A DNA stretch of 64,000 nt from Albula goreensis (lineage: Eukaryota; Chordata; Actinopteri; Albuliformes; Albulidae): assembly GCA_022829145.1 (NCBI GenBank), contig CM040746.1:30896212-30960211 (forward strand), written 5' to 3'. This document shows, one piece after another, positions 36,201-51,200 of the stretch. The notes under the pieces are model-generated. The model worked only from the letters and a program-made list of their open reading frames with translations. It made no database searches and was not told the DNA's origin. Positions within the stretch are counted from its first letter, which is position 1, and each line of letters begins with the position of its first letter. The translations under genes and the position numbers were made by a program.

Positions 36201-39200
36201 GTCTGTTTTGTTTCCTCAAAAACAAAAAATCTCAAACAGTGATGTCTAAAAATTGAGTGTCTAAATGCAGTAGATGGTAATGTAGGTTTTTCTTTATTTA
36301 TGTGAATCAGGCAGGGTTTGTAATGTACTTTGTACATATCCAAATAAAGCAAAATAGACTCAACACAGCAGTCCAGCTCCTCTTGCTGTATTTAAGAATA
36401 GCCTTTGATTGACAGTATTGTTGTTTATGTAGGCATAGTTTTTGAAATCCCCCCCACGCTGGGGTGCAGCAGTTACTCCTTCAGACTTCCTCTTTCTCCA
36501 CACCTAAGGGAAAAATGTTTTTCGAGTTTGTGGCTGCCCAGCTTTTGCCCGCTCCATCAGACTTCCCCTGGATTCCCTAATCTAACTTCATTGCCCAATG
36601 CTCAAATTCCTGTCTTCCAGCCAGCAAATCCGAGCTGATCCTGGCACTAAATCCTCTATAATCAATACTAATTCAGTCCATTAATGATGCAGGTTTTATT
36701 GAGCAAACATGCGTTCACAACCCGTCAGTCTTCTCTACCACTTGTGGGGAGAAATGAAAAGCCCAGGCGGATGAAGCTGGGCCATAAATGTGACAACATG
36801 TATTCTCACACACAGGGAACATGATGTGAGCTGGGTGGTAGACAGATGTTTTCTGGGCTGTCCTCCTTCTATAATGTGCAAGCTTGTTTTATGGCCAGCG
36901 GCTGTAAGCTTCTGGCCCAGGGCCCAATCAAACTAACTTAATTTCTGTAAGGGCATAAGCAAATCAATCAGAATGGTCTCTTTTTAAAGGCATATGCTAT
37001 TCTATTTAAGAATAGTGGAACACTTTCCCTTAACGTTTAATTGCAGTCCAAGTGAATTTGATTGGGTCCTAGCGTACATATTTCTTATTAACAGTTTTCT
37101 GACTGGAGAAATCGTCTTCTGTATCAACTGAGAACCCTTTGGCTTGATGAGGCCCACAGAAAGCATGCATTTCACCATGGTGTATGAATTATTCCCATAC
37201 TAAAACAGCCTGTCTTAAAGGGAGGTCTGTGGCCTTTCTTTAAGAAATATCAGTAGTTGATTGCAGAACCATCCTGAAGCATGGATGTTTTGTACATGGC
37301 CTCATCAGTAAATATTGCAAAATGAAATCCAGGGAGAGTGCTCATTTGGACGAACCAAGTCGATTACCCTCCCAGTGATGATTTATAATTGCTCAGTACA
37401 TCCAGCAACTTGTTATTTATCATGCCATAGAACCGCCCTGAGTGCTTCACTGATAACAAAAAAAGTGCTTTCAATAGATACATCCTTGTGGGGGAAAATA
37501 AAAACATGTTAAATTGTAAATTTAATGCACCAAGCTGGCTTGTGCAATGTTTTGTCACAGTGGCCAGTCCTGGAATAGCAAATCGCAACCAGACTTTGGT
37601 GGGCAACCCACCTTCTGTCCTGCCATTGCAAGACAAACTAGTAAGATATTGGGAAACACAGTCTGCCTGTCTGTTTTCAACATGTTTGGCATCTTAAAGG
37701 CTAACTGGGCCATAATATTTTTAATATGTGGGAATTCCTACTTGTCCTTCTAGAAACGTAACAGAGCTTACAGATTTCTTGCAGTTCTAAGAACTATTAA
37801 ATCTAAAAATAGCGCATTTGTCTTTTTCAATTGACAGGAACTTCCTTTCCAGGGTAATAATGCATTTCTTTTTTTTTTGCCTGCATGCAAAAATGCAAAA
37901 CCACACACTACAGTCTAGGAAAATGAGGTGGCAGGGAAAAGAAAATAATGGCTCACTCTTTGTCTTGTTTGTAACGAAAGAATGATGTAATTGTGAAGTA
38001 ATGGGCTTACTGCAGCCAGTGCAACTGCGTGCACTTTCCATGAGACCCAGAATCACAATTAACTCATAATACCAACTTGAAAAACACAAATATGGCTATG
38101 CATTTGTTTTGTATATCATTTCAGCCTGGCTCAATTTTATGTATGTGTCCAGTAGGCCACCACAGTCAAAGAATATGAAATAAATGGTTTTACTAACTGT
38201 AATACCTCCAGTGTAACTAAATGCTCTTGTTGTAAAATATACTTTGGTCATACCATGGGAGCTCTTAAACTTAGGATAGAAGAATATGAGGTACACTTTA
38301 AAAATGTCCTAACGAGAAGGCATACAAAATGCATACTTTAAACAATGTCAAGCCCAATGGGTTTAACTAATCACCAGGCCTTTTATACTCACCTTATACT
38401 GTGGTGCTTTTCTATATCCAGGTAGCCAGTTGGCTTTATTTAAGTTTTAATTGAATTTTTATTATTGGGTATTGATTCATCTTTGACAGGTCACTGTATG
38501 TGGAAACAATCACAGAAACACCTGTGTTATCTAAATGACATTATCATTGTCTGTTAAGCACCACAGATATTTACATTGTGCAAGTTAAATAATGGGACGT
38601 GTGTGTGTGTGTATTTATATATTTGTAAAGCAGTTAATGTGTATGTAGCTCTCAAGAAGCCATTACAAAGATTTTCAGTTCTGCCCCAGTTACTTACAGA
38701 TTTAAAGTTCAACTCTTCTTATTCATCTGGTTATTTTTATTAAGTTGCCTGAATAAGGATGCCTTTGTATATGACTGTCCTGCTTGTTTAGCACCAGTCT
38801 GCTCCTCTTCATAACAGTAGGTCTGTTGCTGCTTTTTTGCACTTGTCTGTTTTTTTTTTATCTCTAGGTGAAATAGGCCCTTAAGGCATGTGCACTATTG
38901 GATCTTCTCATCAGTCTCAGGAAAAATAAAAGGTCAGCGATGGAGACGCAGTAGCCTGATCACAGGGTGTGTGCAGCTGTATGTCTCTGTATGTCTCAGA
39001 TTATGAGGGGCAGTGGCAGGCTCATACCAGAGTGACAAATCAACCTTGGTACAATAGTAGGCACCAGGCCACAGTGATGGCCCACACCCTGTTATTTATA
39101 GAGCGTCTGAGTGTGACCTCACGCTAACTGGCAACCCGGACGCAGGTCTGGACACAATGAGCACATTATTCTCCTTCAGATGTGAAGGAGCTTCCCATTG

Positions 39201-42200
39201 GCTGCAGATCTCGCTGCCATATTACTGTCGAATGAAACCAAGATGTTCTCTTGTGTGTTTCGGTGTGTGTGACCTGATGGCTTGCTGTTCAATTCCTTGC
39301 TTTCTTTCTGTCAAAACTTCACTTCATGAACTTACCTTGGAAAAAGGTTGTTGTCAGTTGGAGCTTTCATTAAATTTGTTAACTTTAAAGTAACTGTTCC
39401 TTAACCGTGAACTTGTGAATTTTTGAGAGGATTTCTCTGGAATGAGGTAGCATAAATGACAATGATGCTACAGGGTTTCTCTACTCTTAATAAGTAAACA
39501 AAATGGCTTATTTATCAAAATGGAGTAGCCTGTCATTGAATTTGGTCAAATTTCTGTCATTCAATTCCACGTTTAGCCAAGATCTAAAAAAGAAAATAAT
39601 GTGTTCATATCAGATGTTCAATAATAAATAACCGCCAACATAGTCCACTATTTGCAGCATTGTTTTTGTAACACTAATGAAAATAAAACTCTTTAGTTTT
39701 AGGTTACACTGACAGGATTGCCTGTCCTGCAGAATCTAGAGTGAAACATGAACAGGGCCACACACACTCCAGGATACCTATGCTGTTCTAGCATTCCAGA
39801 GTGGCTGCCATGATAAACACCGGAGATTTAGAGACTTTAAAATCAGCTTTATAAAGTCAGTGTGTGGTTTGTGTTTTTTCTCTTTGTGTTTTGAAGTTGG
39901 TATTAAACGTCCCATGTAAACCCTGTATTTATTCATTTTGCTTTGTTTCAAACGAGTCCAGTCTGCCCACTAATCCTAAATGTAATAGAGGGTACAGCAT
40001 GTATTCTTTGAGGTTCCAGCAATGCAGGGCATGCAGAGATTTGGGACAAAGGGCAAGGGGTGAGGTGGGTAGACAGGTCAGTGGAAGATGACCCAAATTG
40101 GTCATTGTGCCAAGAGGGTGAGGGGACCAGTACATTCGCCATGGCTGAGTGAGCAGAGCAATTGAGCAGGCGAAATAGGGATTTAGGAGTGCGCCCAAGC
40201 TAGCTTTGCTTCCTGTCTGAGAGTTGGAGAGTATGCAATCTTTACGGTACACTGCCACTGTGGCTAAAAATGGACTTTCAGAACTTCTTTACTGTATTGA
40301 AGCTGTAACTGTTCTTGCAGTGAGACTCATAAACTCTGTAGCATTTGTGGTTACTGCTGGACAGTTTTCTCCCCTCCTGTCAATCAGTTTTGTGGTGTTT
40401 TTTCTTAATCGTTTTAATGGAGGGATGAATTAGCACATAAATGGCCTTTGTGTGTTTGCAGTCCTCCAGCAAGAGACCATTCCTCCAAGGTTGTTTTCAT
40501 AACGGTGACTAATTAAAAACAAAATGAACATAAATCCAATGGCAAATCATGTTGCCCACCGCTGGCTCTGCCAAGTTTTGTTTGAAGAATGGAGGTGGAG
40601 ATTGTTTCATGTTTGAGGGCTGTAGTGAGCAGTTTTTCCCGAGGGACTGGCCTCAGGAAGAAAAGGAGAAAAGTTCCAGCATGCACAAGGCCCTCATTGT
40701 AAACCCACCTTGCGGTCACATGGGACCACAAAACCAGCCGGCATCCACGCTTAAGTAAAATGAAAACGGAAAAAAGCGAGATGGAAACATAGGTGTGGCA
40801 CACACATGTATACGAAATGGATATTTTTATCCTCCCTGCCCAGGAAACCTTAAAAAAGCCTTGGAAAGAAAGGGAAGGTGGTGGCGTGGCCCACATGCAG
40901 AACGTTTGTATGAGGCCGGAGTTGAGGCGGATTGAGGGAGATGCGTCAGGGAAAGGTTACCGCTCTTCAGGGTTGCCAGGGGTATCGTGAAACACTCTTA
41001 GGCCTTTTTTTTCTCCTGAGCACATTCTTTAAATAAACACAAAGGGCGAAAAGTTGGAATTAACAAGAATTGCGCTCCATTACATCATGGCTTGGGCGGC
41101 CATTAAAACGCTCCTTGGAGAGACGGAGTCTGTTTGATGGAGAACACGACAGAGAACACAGTGGGCACGCTGTTATTTCTTTCCTTTTAATTTTTTTTCC
41201 AGAAGACAAAGTCGCTGTAGTTTTGACCACTTGTGCAGCCGATGAGGTAAGACCACGTCTGCCTGATGGTTTTAATTGTCTGAGTATTGGCAGAGAGCTT
41301 TTGGCCCTCTGGTCTCTTGTGCAGCGGGATGCATCAGATTGGTTGTTGCATGCTTGGCACGGTTGTCAAACCAAAACTTATCCTGGTCTTCATATTCAAG
41401 TCGTCCCTTGCTTTTTCCGCTGGGATTGTTTGAAGGTTATAGTATTATGAAATGTATTATGAACCCAAAACATAGAGTTGATGTTTTAGCATGCCTCTCA
41501 TGCAAACTCCATCTTCCGTCCGGTCATGAATCCACATGGGGGGAAATGAAAAGCTTTCCATGTGGAATCTCGAAGCTCACGCACACTGAACATGCCCACC
41601 TCTGCCTTCAGAGTCATCCAAGCAAATATATAATATGATCGGAAAACATAAGTGAGTAAGTTTTCAAAGCTTCAACTTGAGTGATTTGTCTGTTTGGACA
41701 ATGTACATATCCATCTTGTTTTGCCTGGTTACAGATGAGAGCCCTTGCGTCTTGGGGAAATTCCACATCTACATTTCAGTTTGACAGGAGAAAGAGGGAA
41801 GAGGAAAATGTCCTACACGCCTGTAATTGCAACCATAAAATCTGAATTATGTTTCCATTACATGCATTCTTTGCCATCTCCTTCCCCTTCCGCTCCCGTG
41901 CCAGTTGAGCAGAATGTGAGGAGAGGAGAGCGAGCTGTTCCAAGCAGCGGCCGGGCTACATACATTATGACAGGAGGACTACAGAAGAATGTTCAATAGA
42001 ACAATGGAATGTTCTGGAATGCTGTAGCATGGTTCTCTAACTGTTTTCCTGTAGCTCTTGCCCCCTGTCGGACATCTTACATTCTCCTGTCTAAGGCACT
42101 CTCCTTTTTTTTTTTTTTTTTTGAGGTCAGGAGCTGAACGGGACCTCAGTACCTCTCCCAACTATACATTTATGCAAATACACAGTGGAAAATGTCAGTA

Positions 42201-45200
42201 AGTGCAGGCCATACCTTTATATAAACATCTCTCTTTTTACTCTGAATGTACTACACCAAACCCACAGAGAAGTATTCCTGCAATGCACCCGTGTTTTTCC
42301 ACCACAAACCCCAGGGCCCCCATTGACATTTAATTTTGCTTTTGTGACGCTCTCAGCGACCACAGGATCAGATGGCGAGATGTTTGTTTGAGGGTTTAGG
42401 AGCCCTTTTCTTTCTCATTCAGCAATGGTGCTCTTACAGAGATTCCTCTTTGAGGACTGGCTGCCCTGTCTTCTTTACTCACCACTAAGAGCCAAAGGGT
42501 GGGGGAGTGTGTGGGGGTTAGCTGCCCTCTCTCTGTGTTCTGACCCTGTCTCTTTTATGCTGGGCACGCTAAAGCCTCTGCAAATGTTCCTCATTTATGT
42601 CTTTGGAGCTGGAAATCAAGAGGCCACTGGGTGGAACAGAGGCATATGGGAGTCATCTTGGCTTAGCGATGCCTGGTTCCTCGGTGAAACCTCAGACATG
42701 GACTTCAGAGAGGAGGCAGCTCTGGACAGCTTAGGTTCAGCCAGGACTGTTGTGCAATGGACCACGGGGGTTGCATGGGAGAAGAAACCTCTCCTTATTA
42801 TTGCAACAGAGACAGATGGTGCGAAGCGTGGGAGCTCCACCATTTTGGCAGAGAGGGCTGACATTACGTTAGTGCACTGTTTGGGTTGCTGTGGCGATTT
42901 GGGTCAGAGGCAGAACTGGCCTCATCACAATTGGGGCGGTGCTGTACTATTTGAAAATATTAACTGATAACCACTTTGGTGAATTGATCTGTAAGCCCTC
43001 TGCTTGGTGTTTGGCAGCATACCAAAGTCTGTCTGAATGGGAAGTGTTGTTGGCTTTGTCACTTTGTCACTTTTGGTATCATCCTGCATCTTTCTCTCTT
43101 TATCAGAAGGCATTTGATGTGAGACAGATGGATAATGTGTGAGATAAACAGGGTGTTGCTATGTAGGAAGGTTTATCTGTAGGGTCATCAGCCCATAGGC
43201 TGAGTTGGTGTGCTGTGTACTATGTGAGATGTCTCTGTGTACCACTTTATTACTATGGGCACCAGGTACTTCCAAATAAGTCTCCATTGTTGTATTGTAA
43301 CATTGTTGCTGTTGACTGTATGCAGCCATGAAAGGTCCATGCGTATGAATTGTGTAGATCATGCAGGACAGTTTGCAGAGCTTTTGTGTAGTTTGTGTGT
43401 TCCAGGCTAGACCATGCGGCTGACCTCTGACCCCTCTCTCCTCACAGATTGAGGACGGTGGAAAGGCTGCCCAGTGTAAGAAGCTGCGAGTGGGGGACGA
43501 GCTGGTCAACATCAACGGCTCCGCACTGTACGGCTCCCGCCAGGAGGCCCTCATCCTCATCAAGGGTTCCTACAGGATCCTCAAGATGGTGGTGCGCAGG
43601 TAACGTCTCGTTTCCCCATGCCAGGCGGCTGAAGTCAATTCTGCTACGAAGCCTTTCTCCCCACACCTGCAGTCTCACTTGGCCTTGTTGTAGTAGATTT
43701 TTTTGGAGCTGTTGACTAAGACACAGCTAAGTGTATGTACCACATTAGCCCTATCCTGTTTTTTGACAGTCAATAAGTGTGTCTATGTAATAAGTTCTGT
43801 TCTAGATGTTCGAGATTGCAGGCAGCATGATGTTTCAAATTTATCAACATTCATCCCGTCTCAGGTCAGTCAATCAGTTTGTCTGGAGACTTCCTGACTG
43901 TACAGACAGGTTCTCTCAGGTTTGATTGCCTGGGACATTTTCACAGAGGCTAAGTGATAGTATGAAGCTACTACTTCCCTGCATAGTGTGTTTCTGGCCA
44001 TCTTTGTCTTATCTGTTGGCCTTGGTTAATATGTTCTGAGCTGACGCAGGGGTGGCTGGCAGCTGGACATGTGGATACTTTTGCTCTCTGACACTCCCTG
44101 GCCGTTCCTGTGAACATAAGCACTGTTTGCTTTTACTGTGACTCATGTGGGTAGAGTGAGGGGCCTTCCAATTCCCACAGCTCATAGTTGTATCTGCAAT
44201 ATGTAAGAGTGCCTCACAGTGGTCGATGTTGAAAATGCAAAGTGTGCAGGTCATAACGAGAGGGTGGAATCAGCAATGTAGTTTCATAAAACACTGGATA
44301 GTGCACAGGTAACTTGTCCTTAAAATAAGCTGAATATAGATCTTTATAATGCCTTCCAAAACATTTGTGCACAATGAGCTGTTTCTCTTTTTAAAAAGTG
44401 CTGAGTTTCTAAGAAAGTTGTCTCTGATTTTTGTCAGTCTGCCACTTTGAATTATTCAGCACAGAAAACACACCTTGCACATTTTAAACAAGCAGTGTCA
44501 ATTTATGTACTCTGACATATTATGTACAGTCATGGCATATTTTTGCAGAGGGGTACTGGACTTGCCCTATCAAGTGTGCTGTCTGTGATTATTTAGACTT
44601 AATATTTTTTGTTACTGGAGTAATTCTTGGCAACAAACCAACATAAACATTATGCATACAAATAAATATTTTTGTATAACACACACTCAAATGCATACAT
44701 AAACACATCTCCCCCTCTCTCTGTGTGTGTCCTAACTAGGGAGCTGTACTTCAGAGTCTTATCGTGAAATGTTATTTTTTTGTGTCCGCCAGTTTGGTAT
44801 GACGGTTTTATTACAGGAAATATCCTGGAAAGGTTTTGCAAAATACATTTGTTTTGGCAGGATGTCTTTCTCAAGCAGCATGTTCTCCTCAGACAAAAGT
44901 CATATTTTAGAGCTATTGTGCTTTATATCCGTAATAGTGTTGTTTGTGGTATGACTTCAGCACATATCGAAAACTACTTGCAGCCCCAAACAGGAAATGC
45001 AGTGGGCGAAAAGCAGATGTAAGCCCCCAACAAGGACACTGATTTAGTGTAGCACAGCACATAACAGCAAATACTGCTTGGATACAGTGTCTGGCATGTG
45101 GGCTCAGGCATAATAAGATGGCTTGATCAGTCAAATGGAGCTCTGTAGCAGGGCTGAGGCCATATGCATTCTGTTCCACTGACCAGACATCAAAGCCAGT

Positions 45201-48200
45201 GGTCCCAGCTGCGTCCTCTGCTAGCATCCTCCCAACCCCCCCGAACCCCCTCCGGACCCCTCTTCACTAGGCTCTTCATTAGATTATTATTAACAACCAT
45301 GCTGAGCGCTAACGAAACTCATAACTGCGCCTGGTGGAGGAACCTGCAGGCCTGGCTGAGGCTGGACTTTCCTCAAGGGACTTGCTTTGCCACAGCAAAG
45401 TGGGTTGGGCAAGGGGGGGTGGGGGGAGGGTGGGCTAAAGATGGAAAAATTCTTCCCATTTTTTGGCAACCTCTCCGAGGAGAAGAGGAAAAAAAAAACA
45501 CAAAAAGTCATTTTGAAAACACTGTTATTACCGACTGTGGTTTCCAAGCTGTGGGCTTGTTGTAAATAGATGCAGTATGAACTGCTTCAACTGCTGTCGC
45601 TTTTTTCTCAGTGAGTACTTGGGCCCAGTGTCCTGGAAGCCTGGGCTTACAGAGCTTTACTGTTGGGTCTGGTTCCAGGTAGCTGTGCTGAACAGACTTT
45701 TATATATCCATGTAAAAAGCCTGGGCATAAAAGCACTGTTTCATGATAAGCCCATCTGCACCGCGGGAAAGAGCCCCATTTCTCCCCTTTACTAACAATA
45801 GATTTTTGATGTATCACACAGCGTGTTGGTTGGTAAATTTAATTTTTGACTAAACTTATTGGCAGTCAGGTAAATACATATTGAGTCATGTTCTCTAGCA
45901 AAAGCCTTGAACAGATTTTAAAGATTGGTTGGAAATAATGCTGTTAAATACATGCAAATCTAGGAACGATATTAGTCACCTTTAATGTAAAGTGGCAAGA
46001 ACTTGGTTAGCTACTCATAATTAAACAAGGATGAGACAAAGAATGGTATGCTGCTTACTGTGGACTGTAACAGCTCTCCAGTGAGAAGTACTTCAGAAAT
46101 CCTGAAGTGGAATTCAGTTGTCCTTTTTTGAATGAATTTCAAAGAAAGCTGAGTGCTTGCTATCTGAGGTGGAATCAAGGTTCCAGCAGGGTAATTATGT
46201 GTCTGTCATGAGTCTCTGGGCTGAGAAAACATGGGACTCATAACTCACAATGGACAGGGTCAATGTGAGAATAACTGCTGATAAGGTTTACGGCTGACTC
46301 CAGTTGAGTCTGAGGGTAGTCCTCATCTACCCGCTGACACTTGTGCTCCGCTTGTCCAGGAAGCAGTTTTATTGCCACCCTAGCGCACTTTGACCTCCTG
46401 TCTCTAGTGACGTCACTGCAGAGATGCTGGTCCTTCTCCAGCGCTGGTGCCAAAATCCACACGGCCTGCACGGATGAGGGTGGGGGGGGCGGGTGTGCAA
46501 GCTGGGGGAAAATGTTCAGGGCATTGACTTTACTGTGGAAAAGGTTGCATTAGTAACTCGCCAAGTCCCATTACTGCTCCTTGTAAAGCGCAAGGGAATA
46601 TATGACGAGGCATTCATACTACGCAAGCGATGGGTTTCGCCAGCTGCTCTCCTGTGTACCCAGCATGGGGGAGTGGCGGGCCGAGGGTCCACTCTCCACT
46701 GACCCCCTCACTTTGGTCCTTCCTGGACCAGTTGTCTGCCAAGATGAATGCTTGCCAACCTGTGGGGATTTCTCTTAGCTTTTCATTATTGTTTCAGCTC
46801 ATTTTTCTCAGTTTTTACAAGCGGAGCTATATCAAGCTCAATTAAAACTCACTAGACATGAAGGGAGGCCTGAAGTAGAGGGATCAAAGACCTCCTGCAC
46901 TATATTAGTCACACGTTCTTCCAGTTTCACAATACCAATAGTACATCTTTTCTGAAGAGCTGAAATTCCCATGTTGTTAAGATTTGATTGTGTGCTAATT
47001 CCTTTATTTAGGATGCAAAAAGAAAGAGGCTTATGTATTCCATGAGGCCGTTGCACTTCCTTTGCAGTTCTGGTAAAAAGTGACGCTGCCTCGTTAGGGG
47101 AAAAGCTGTGCTAAAAGGTTATTTCCTCTTCCTGACCTGATTCTACGTCCTTTTGCTGCATTCCTAAGACATATGTTACAAACCCCCCTGAGTTCAACTA
47201 ATTTAACACTGGAAAAACATGAAGATACATCCTCTGGTCATAGTGTGTGCGCTGGCACTCAATATGTTGATTAAATTGAATCACTCTGTTTGACTGAAAA
47301 AAAATGCAATCACAGTACATGGGTTTGGTCATTGTGTTTCAGTGTCTTATTGTTGGGGCTACTTACCAATATCCGACAGCATGCCTTCTTCTGATTAGCA
47401 GTGGTGTTTCCTCCGGCTCCATGTAGCAGATTCCTCTGAAACACATTCTTGCAGTGACTTCTGTCCTGGCTGATTTCTTATTCTAGAATTTGTCAGACAG
47501 CAGACTGGACTCTTGGTATCTGTTCTCGACCTCAGTGGGTTGTTGTTCTTTGGTTTATTTTCCCCTCCCTCCCCAGGCTGTAAAATGGCAGACTGTTGTT
47601 TGACTTGTTAGTGGGAAAGGACTATAGACCATTTGTGCCTGGTATGAGACCGGTCACCCCTCTTAGCAGCTCTGGGGGGGGTGGACAAACACATAGTGCC
47701 CCCACCTAGAGTGTCTTCATGTGATGTTGCTAGTATTGAGAGCCAAAACTCAAAAGCCAAAATATTGTATTACTTTCTTATAACATCTGTATCTGTAACA
47801 ATGTTGTAATAAGCCCTTTATTTTGCCTTTCATAAAACATTTAAGAGCTGTGGTGTGGTTTTTTTCCAAAGGCCCCAGAACTCTGTGAAACAATATGTAG
47901 TCACTGAAAGTGAAACAAGATTTAGACACTGTAAAGACTGTAAATCGAAAGGTGTGATTTCTTAGAAATAAGTAGATTTTCTGCGGCTATTGGTGACAAG
48001 AGCAGCCAAGGTTGGTTAGTCAGACCCTCCTCCTCACACTGTTTCTCAAAGATTTTTTGGACATCAGATCATATTTCCTGTTTAGCCCAGCGATGTGTTC
48101 CTCCAGTCTTCCTGTGGCCATCCAGCAGTGATGGGAAAAAAAAAAAAAAAAATAACTGTTGAATCCAAACTGCTGTTCATTTTTACCACAAGCAAGCAAT

Positions 48201-51200
48201 ACAGTGAGATGTGTCTGAATGGGGGTTGGTGGGTTAAAATAACATAATTTACAAAACTGGCCCATTCCCAAAATCAAGGAAAAAAAGCTTGTTTTGACTA
48301 ACTTGACTTTTGATGTGTCTGCTTCAGCAAAGAGTGTGGAGAGGATAGGAGCATGGTGTTAGGAGGAAGATGATGGAGGAGGAAGGTGTCCCTGCAGTGT
48401 CTGTGAGAGGTTCACAGCTGTTGAAATAAAAACACTGCCTGTAAGAGACAGTTCAAAAAAGCATTTCAATGCAGACATCACTGGACGCAAACACTGAAGA
48501 AGGATTTCCGTTTTCTACAGTGGTTGTTTGCTGTTTCTGCTGTATGACTAGAGACACATTCACAATAACTTTGCAATCAGGGAACATTTGAACTGTTTTC
48601 TCATCACTGTGTTTTTGTCAAGAATGCGTGAATTGCTTTTTATGCAACAATTACATCTATATTATTATGCTAAGAAGTAATTGTTTTCCGTTTCATGTTC
48701 ATTTTTGATGCCTTTCCTTGAATGAAGCACATTTTTAAGCAGGCATTTTACAGGTGTTTTTAGGTGAGCATGTTCTTTATTTTTTCATGACAGTGGAGTT
48801 GTGCCCATAGTGTTTGTGGCTTAACATCTCTCAAAAAATATGAATTGAGTACCCTGTACTGTAAAAGAGCAGGGATATATGGCAAGTTAGTGAACTATGA
48901 CCCAACTTACCTTTGACATTTATAAAACAAAATGTTGCTTTCCGTCTCTTCCTCCTTCAAGAGTAGTCATATAGAGGAATTTGATACGGTGGAAATCCAT
49001 AATAGACTTGTTGGAGGGATGCAGTCAAGCAGTGAGAATTAAACTCAACATTTTTGATGCGAGTAAGCCAACCACTCTCAATGGGAACCTGTACAGGCCC
49101 ACAACCTCAGCTTTTGTGAGGTGTTTATTTAGTTACTCCAAAAATCCTGGTAAAATGCACAATAGCATTTTTAAAATGTACACAAACAGGACTTGTAATA
49201 TTGACTCAAAGCTCACGAAGTTGAGTATCAGGTCCACCCAAACCTAATATTCCACAAATGCATCTGCAAGCTAGCTTCTCATTTGAATTGGATACAAGGT
49301 TATTAACATAAATTAATAAATCCTAGTAGTACAGAATAACTACATTATACCGTAATGTATATAATAATGTATAGAATAACTAATGAAAGAGGTGTATCCC
49401 ATCCAGGTCTAGGCAGTAGTAACAGGATTGTGATGTACACTAATTCACCAAACTAAAAAAAAAATGTTCTGTCCTTGTTTCCTTACATCTGGATTACGAT
49501 GATAAAAGTCTGGCAGCTTCTGTGTGAAAGGTCCAGCCTGCTGAATGTGTGGGAACGCTCTGTTGTATGAATGGTGACAGCAGGTCTTCCCACAATTCCT
49601 GGATGTGGCGTTCATTCCGCTAAAGGGACTTATGTATGCAGCCTATGTAGCATTAGAACTGACTTAAATATCTTGCGAGAAATTGTTACTAAAATGATAA
49701 CAGCAAAAAATGGGAAGAAAAGCATACCAGTTGAATTTCTGTGATTGCAGTATTTTGCATTCAGTCATCATTCCCAACCCTTGACACAACACCTCACGTC
49801 CTGAGCTGAGATTTGGATGTTGGACACCTTAATAATTGATGAGGGTTTAAGTTCTTCCCATGTACCCAGCGAGGTCTGTCAGTGGCAACGGCAGAGACGG
49901 CAAGTTCAGGGTGTTTGCAGTCAGGAAGCGGCCTGGATCTCCAGGGCAGCCCACCACAGAGACCAGAGGGAGAGGTGGCCTTCTCCTGCTGTGCCAATGA
50001 ACAGCAAAACAAAGACTCTTCCGCGCCAAATAAAACAATGGACATTCCTGACATTCTCAGGCCCCTTCCCCTCTTTAACTCTTCCCGTGTTCTGTCCAGG
50101 AATAGCTGCTTTACCAGCATTTCCAGCTCTCCAGTGCCATGTATCATGGTTATTGGTGTTTGTCATCTGTTTGTTTCTTTGTGTGTTCTGCCTGTGCATA
50201 TGTGTGTTTGTGCAGGCCAGCATAGCCCTATGTCATTTATATGCAATGCAGACAAAGCTGAAAACCAGTTTAATTCTTTGGGGAACCTTTGGACTTTTCA
50301 GATTGCATTACACTTTAAATGACCTGAGGTCCAAATTGCCAGTTCAAAGCTGAATGATACCTCTTTATTTGAGGTTAGATGTAGCAAAACGTAGTGCGCT
50401 GGGGTTGGGGAGCCACTGCTGTGTCTGTATGGTTTCATTTTACGCATATCTTTCTTGGCATTATAAGCTAAATGCATACTGGAGTGCAATAATGGAGACC
50501 ATCTTTAATTATAATATGGCTTTCAGAATGTATTTGATCCAAGTCTGTGGTAGAAGAAAGTTGTTGATGGACGTATGCAAAAATAATCAGATAAAGGTTT
50601 TTAACTCATGAGTTGTGAATCCTGAGAACCTTGAGCTTCTTTGTGCTGACTATGGCCTGGGGTCCCTGAGGGTGATTGGCTGAGCATTCCCCACCTTGTA
50701 TTATAGCAGTGATGTGTCCACTGGCCTGTGAGGCACCTACAGTACTCTTTTTTTACAGGGTTTGTACATGCTCCTAGATTGAAGTTGGTGTTGCAGCAGT
50801 TAGGGAACCCACAAACATAGCTGGTCATTCGACATTGGAAATGAGGTTCAGGGTCAAAATGACTTGGAGCTGGAAGCATTAGGGGAACTTGGACCATTAA
50901 CCATACTATGAACCAAAGAGTTTTCAGGGTTAACTTCCAGTGATTTATTTGCCCTCATTTTTCTCCTTGTACCTCTGAGGCATAAAGCACCATATTTTCT
51001 CTATCCCAGCTCCAGCTGAGAAGCATTCACATCACCTCTCAGCTAAATGTGCCCAGTGAGGATATGGCATAAATGTTTGTAAGTAGTTTAAATTCAGCCT
51101 ATCCTAAAATTAGACTTTAATTTTAGCCAAAATTTGTCCTATATCTTGCTAGAAATAGGGAAGACCATTCAGTGTAAAGTTCCCACTGCCAGTATTTATA

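Noticed and set aside
42425-42967. Plus-strand open frame of 180 codons in shroom4 intron 1
   Set aside because: Composition is like the surrounding GC-richer intron, and overlapping frames are open on both strands. No similarity is recognised.
49794-50353. Several overlapping open frames of 100-178 codons in intron 2
   Set aside because: Three or more frames are open over the same bases, none with motifs, so none is supported.
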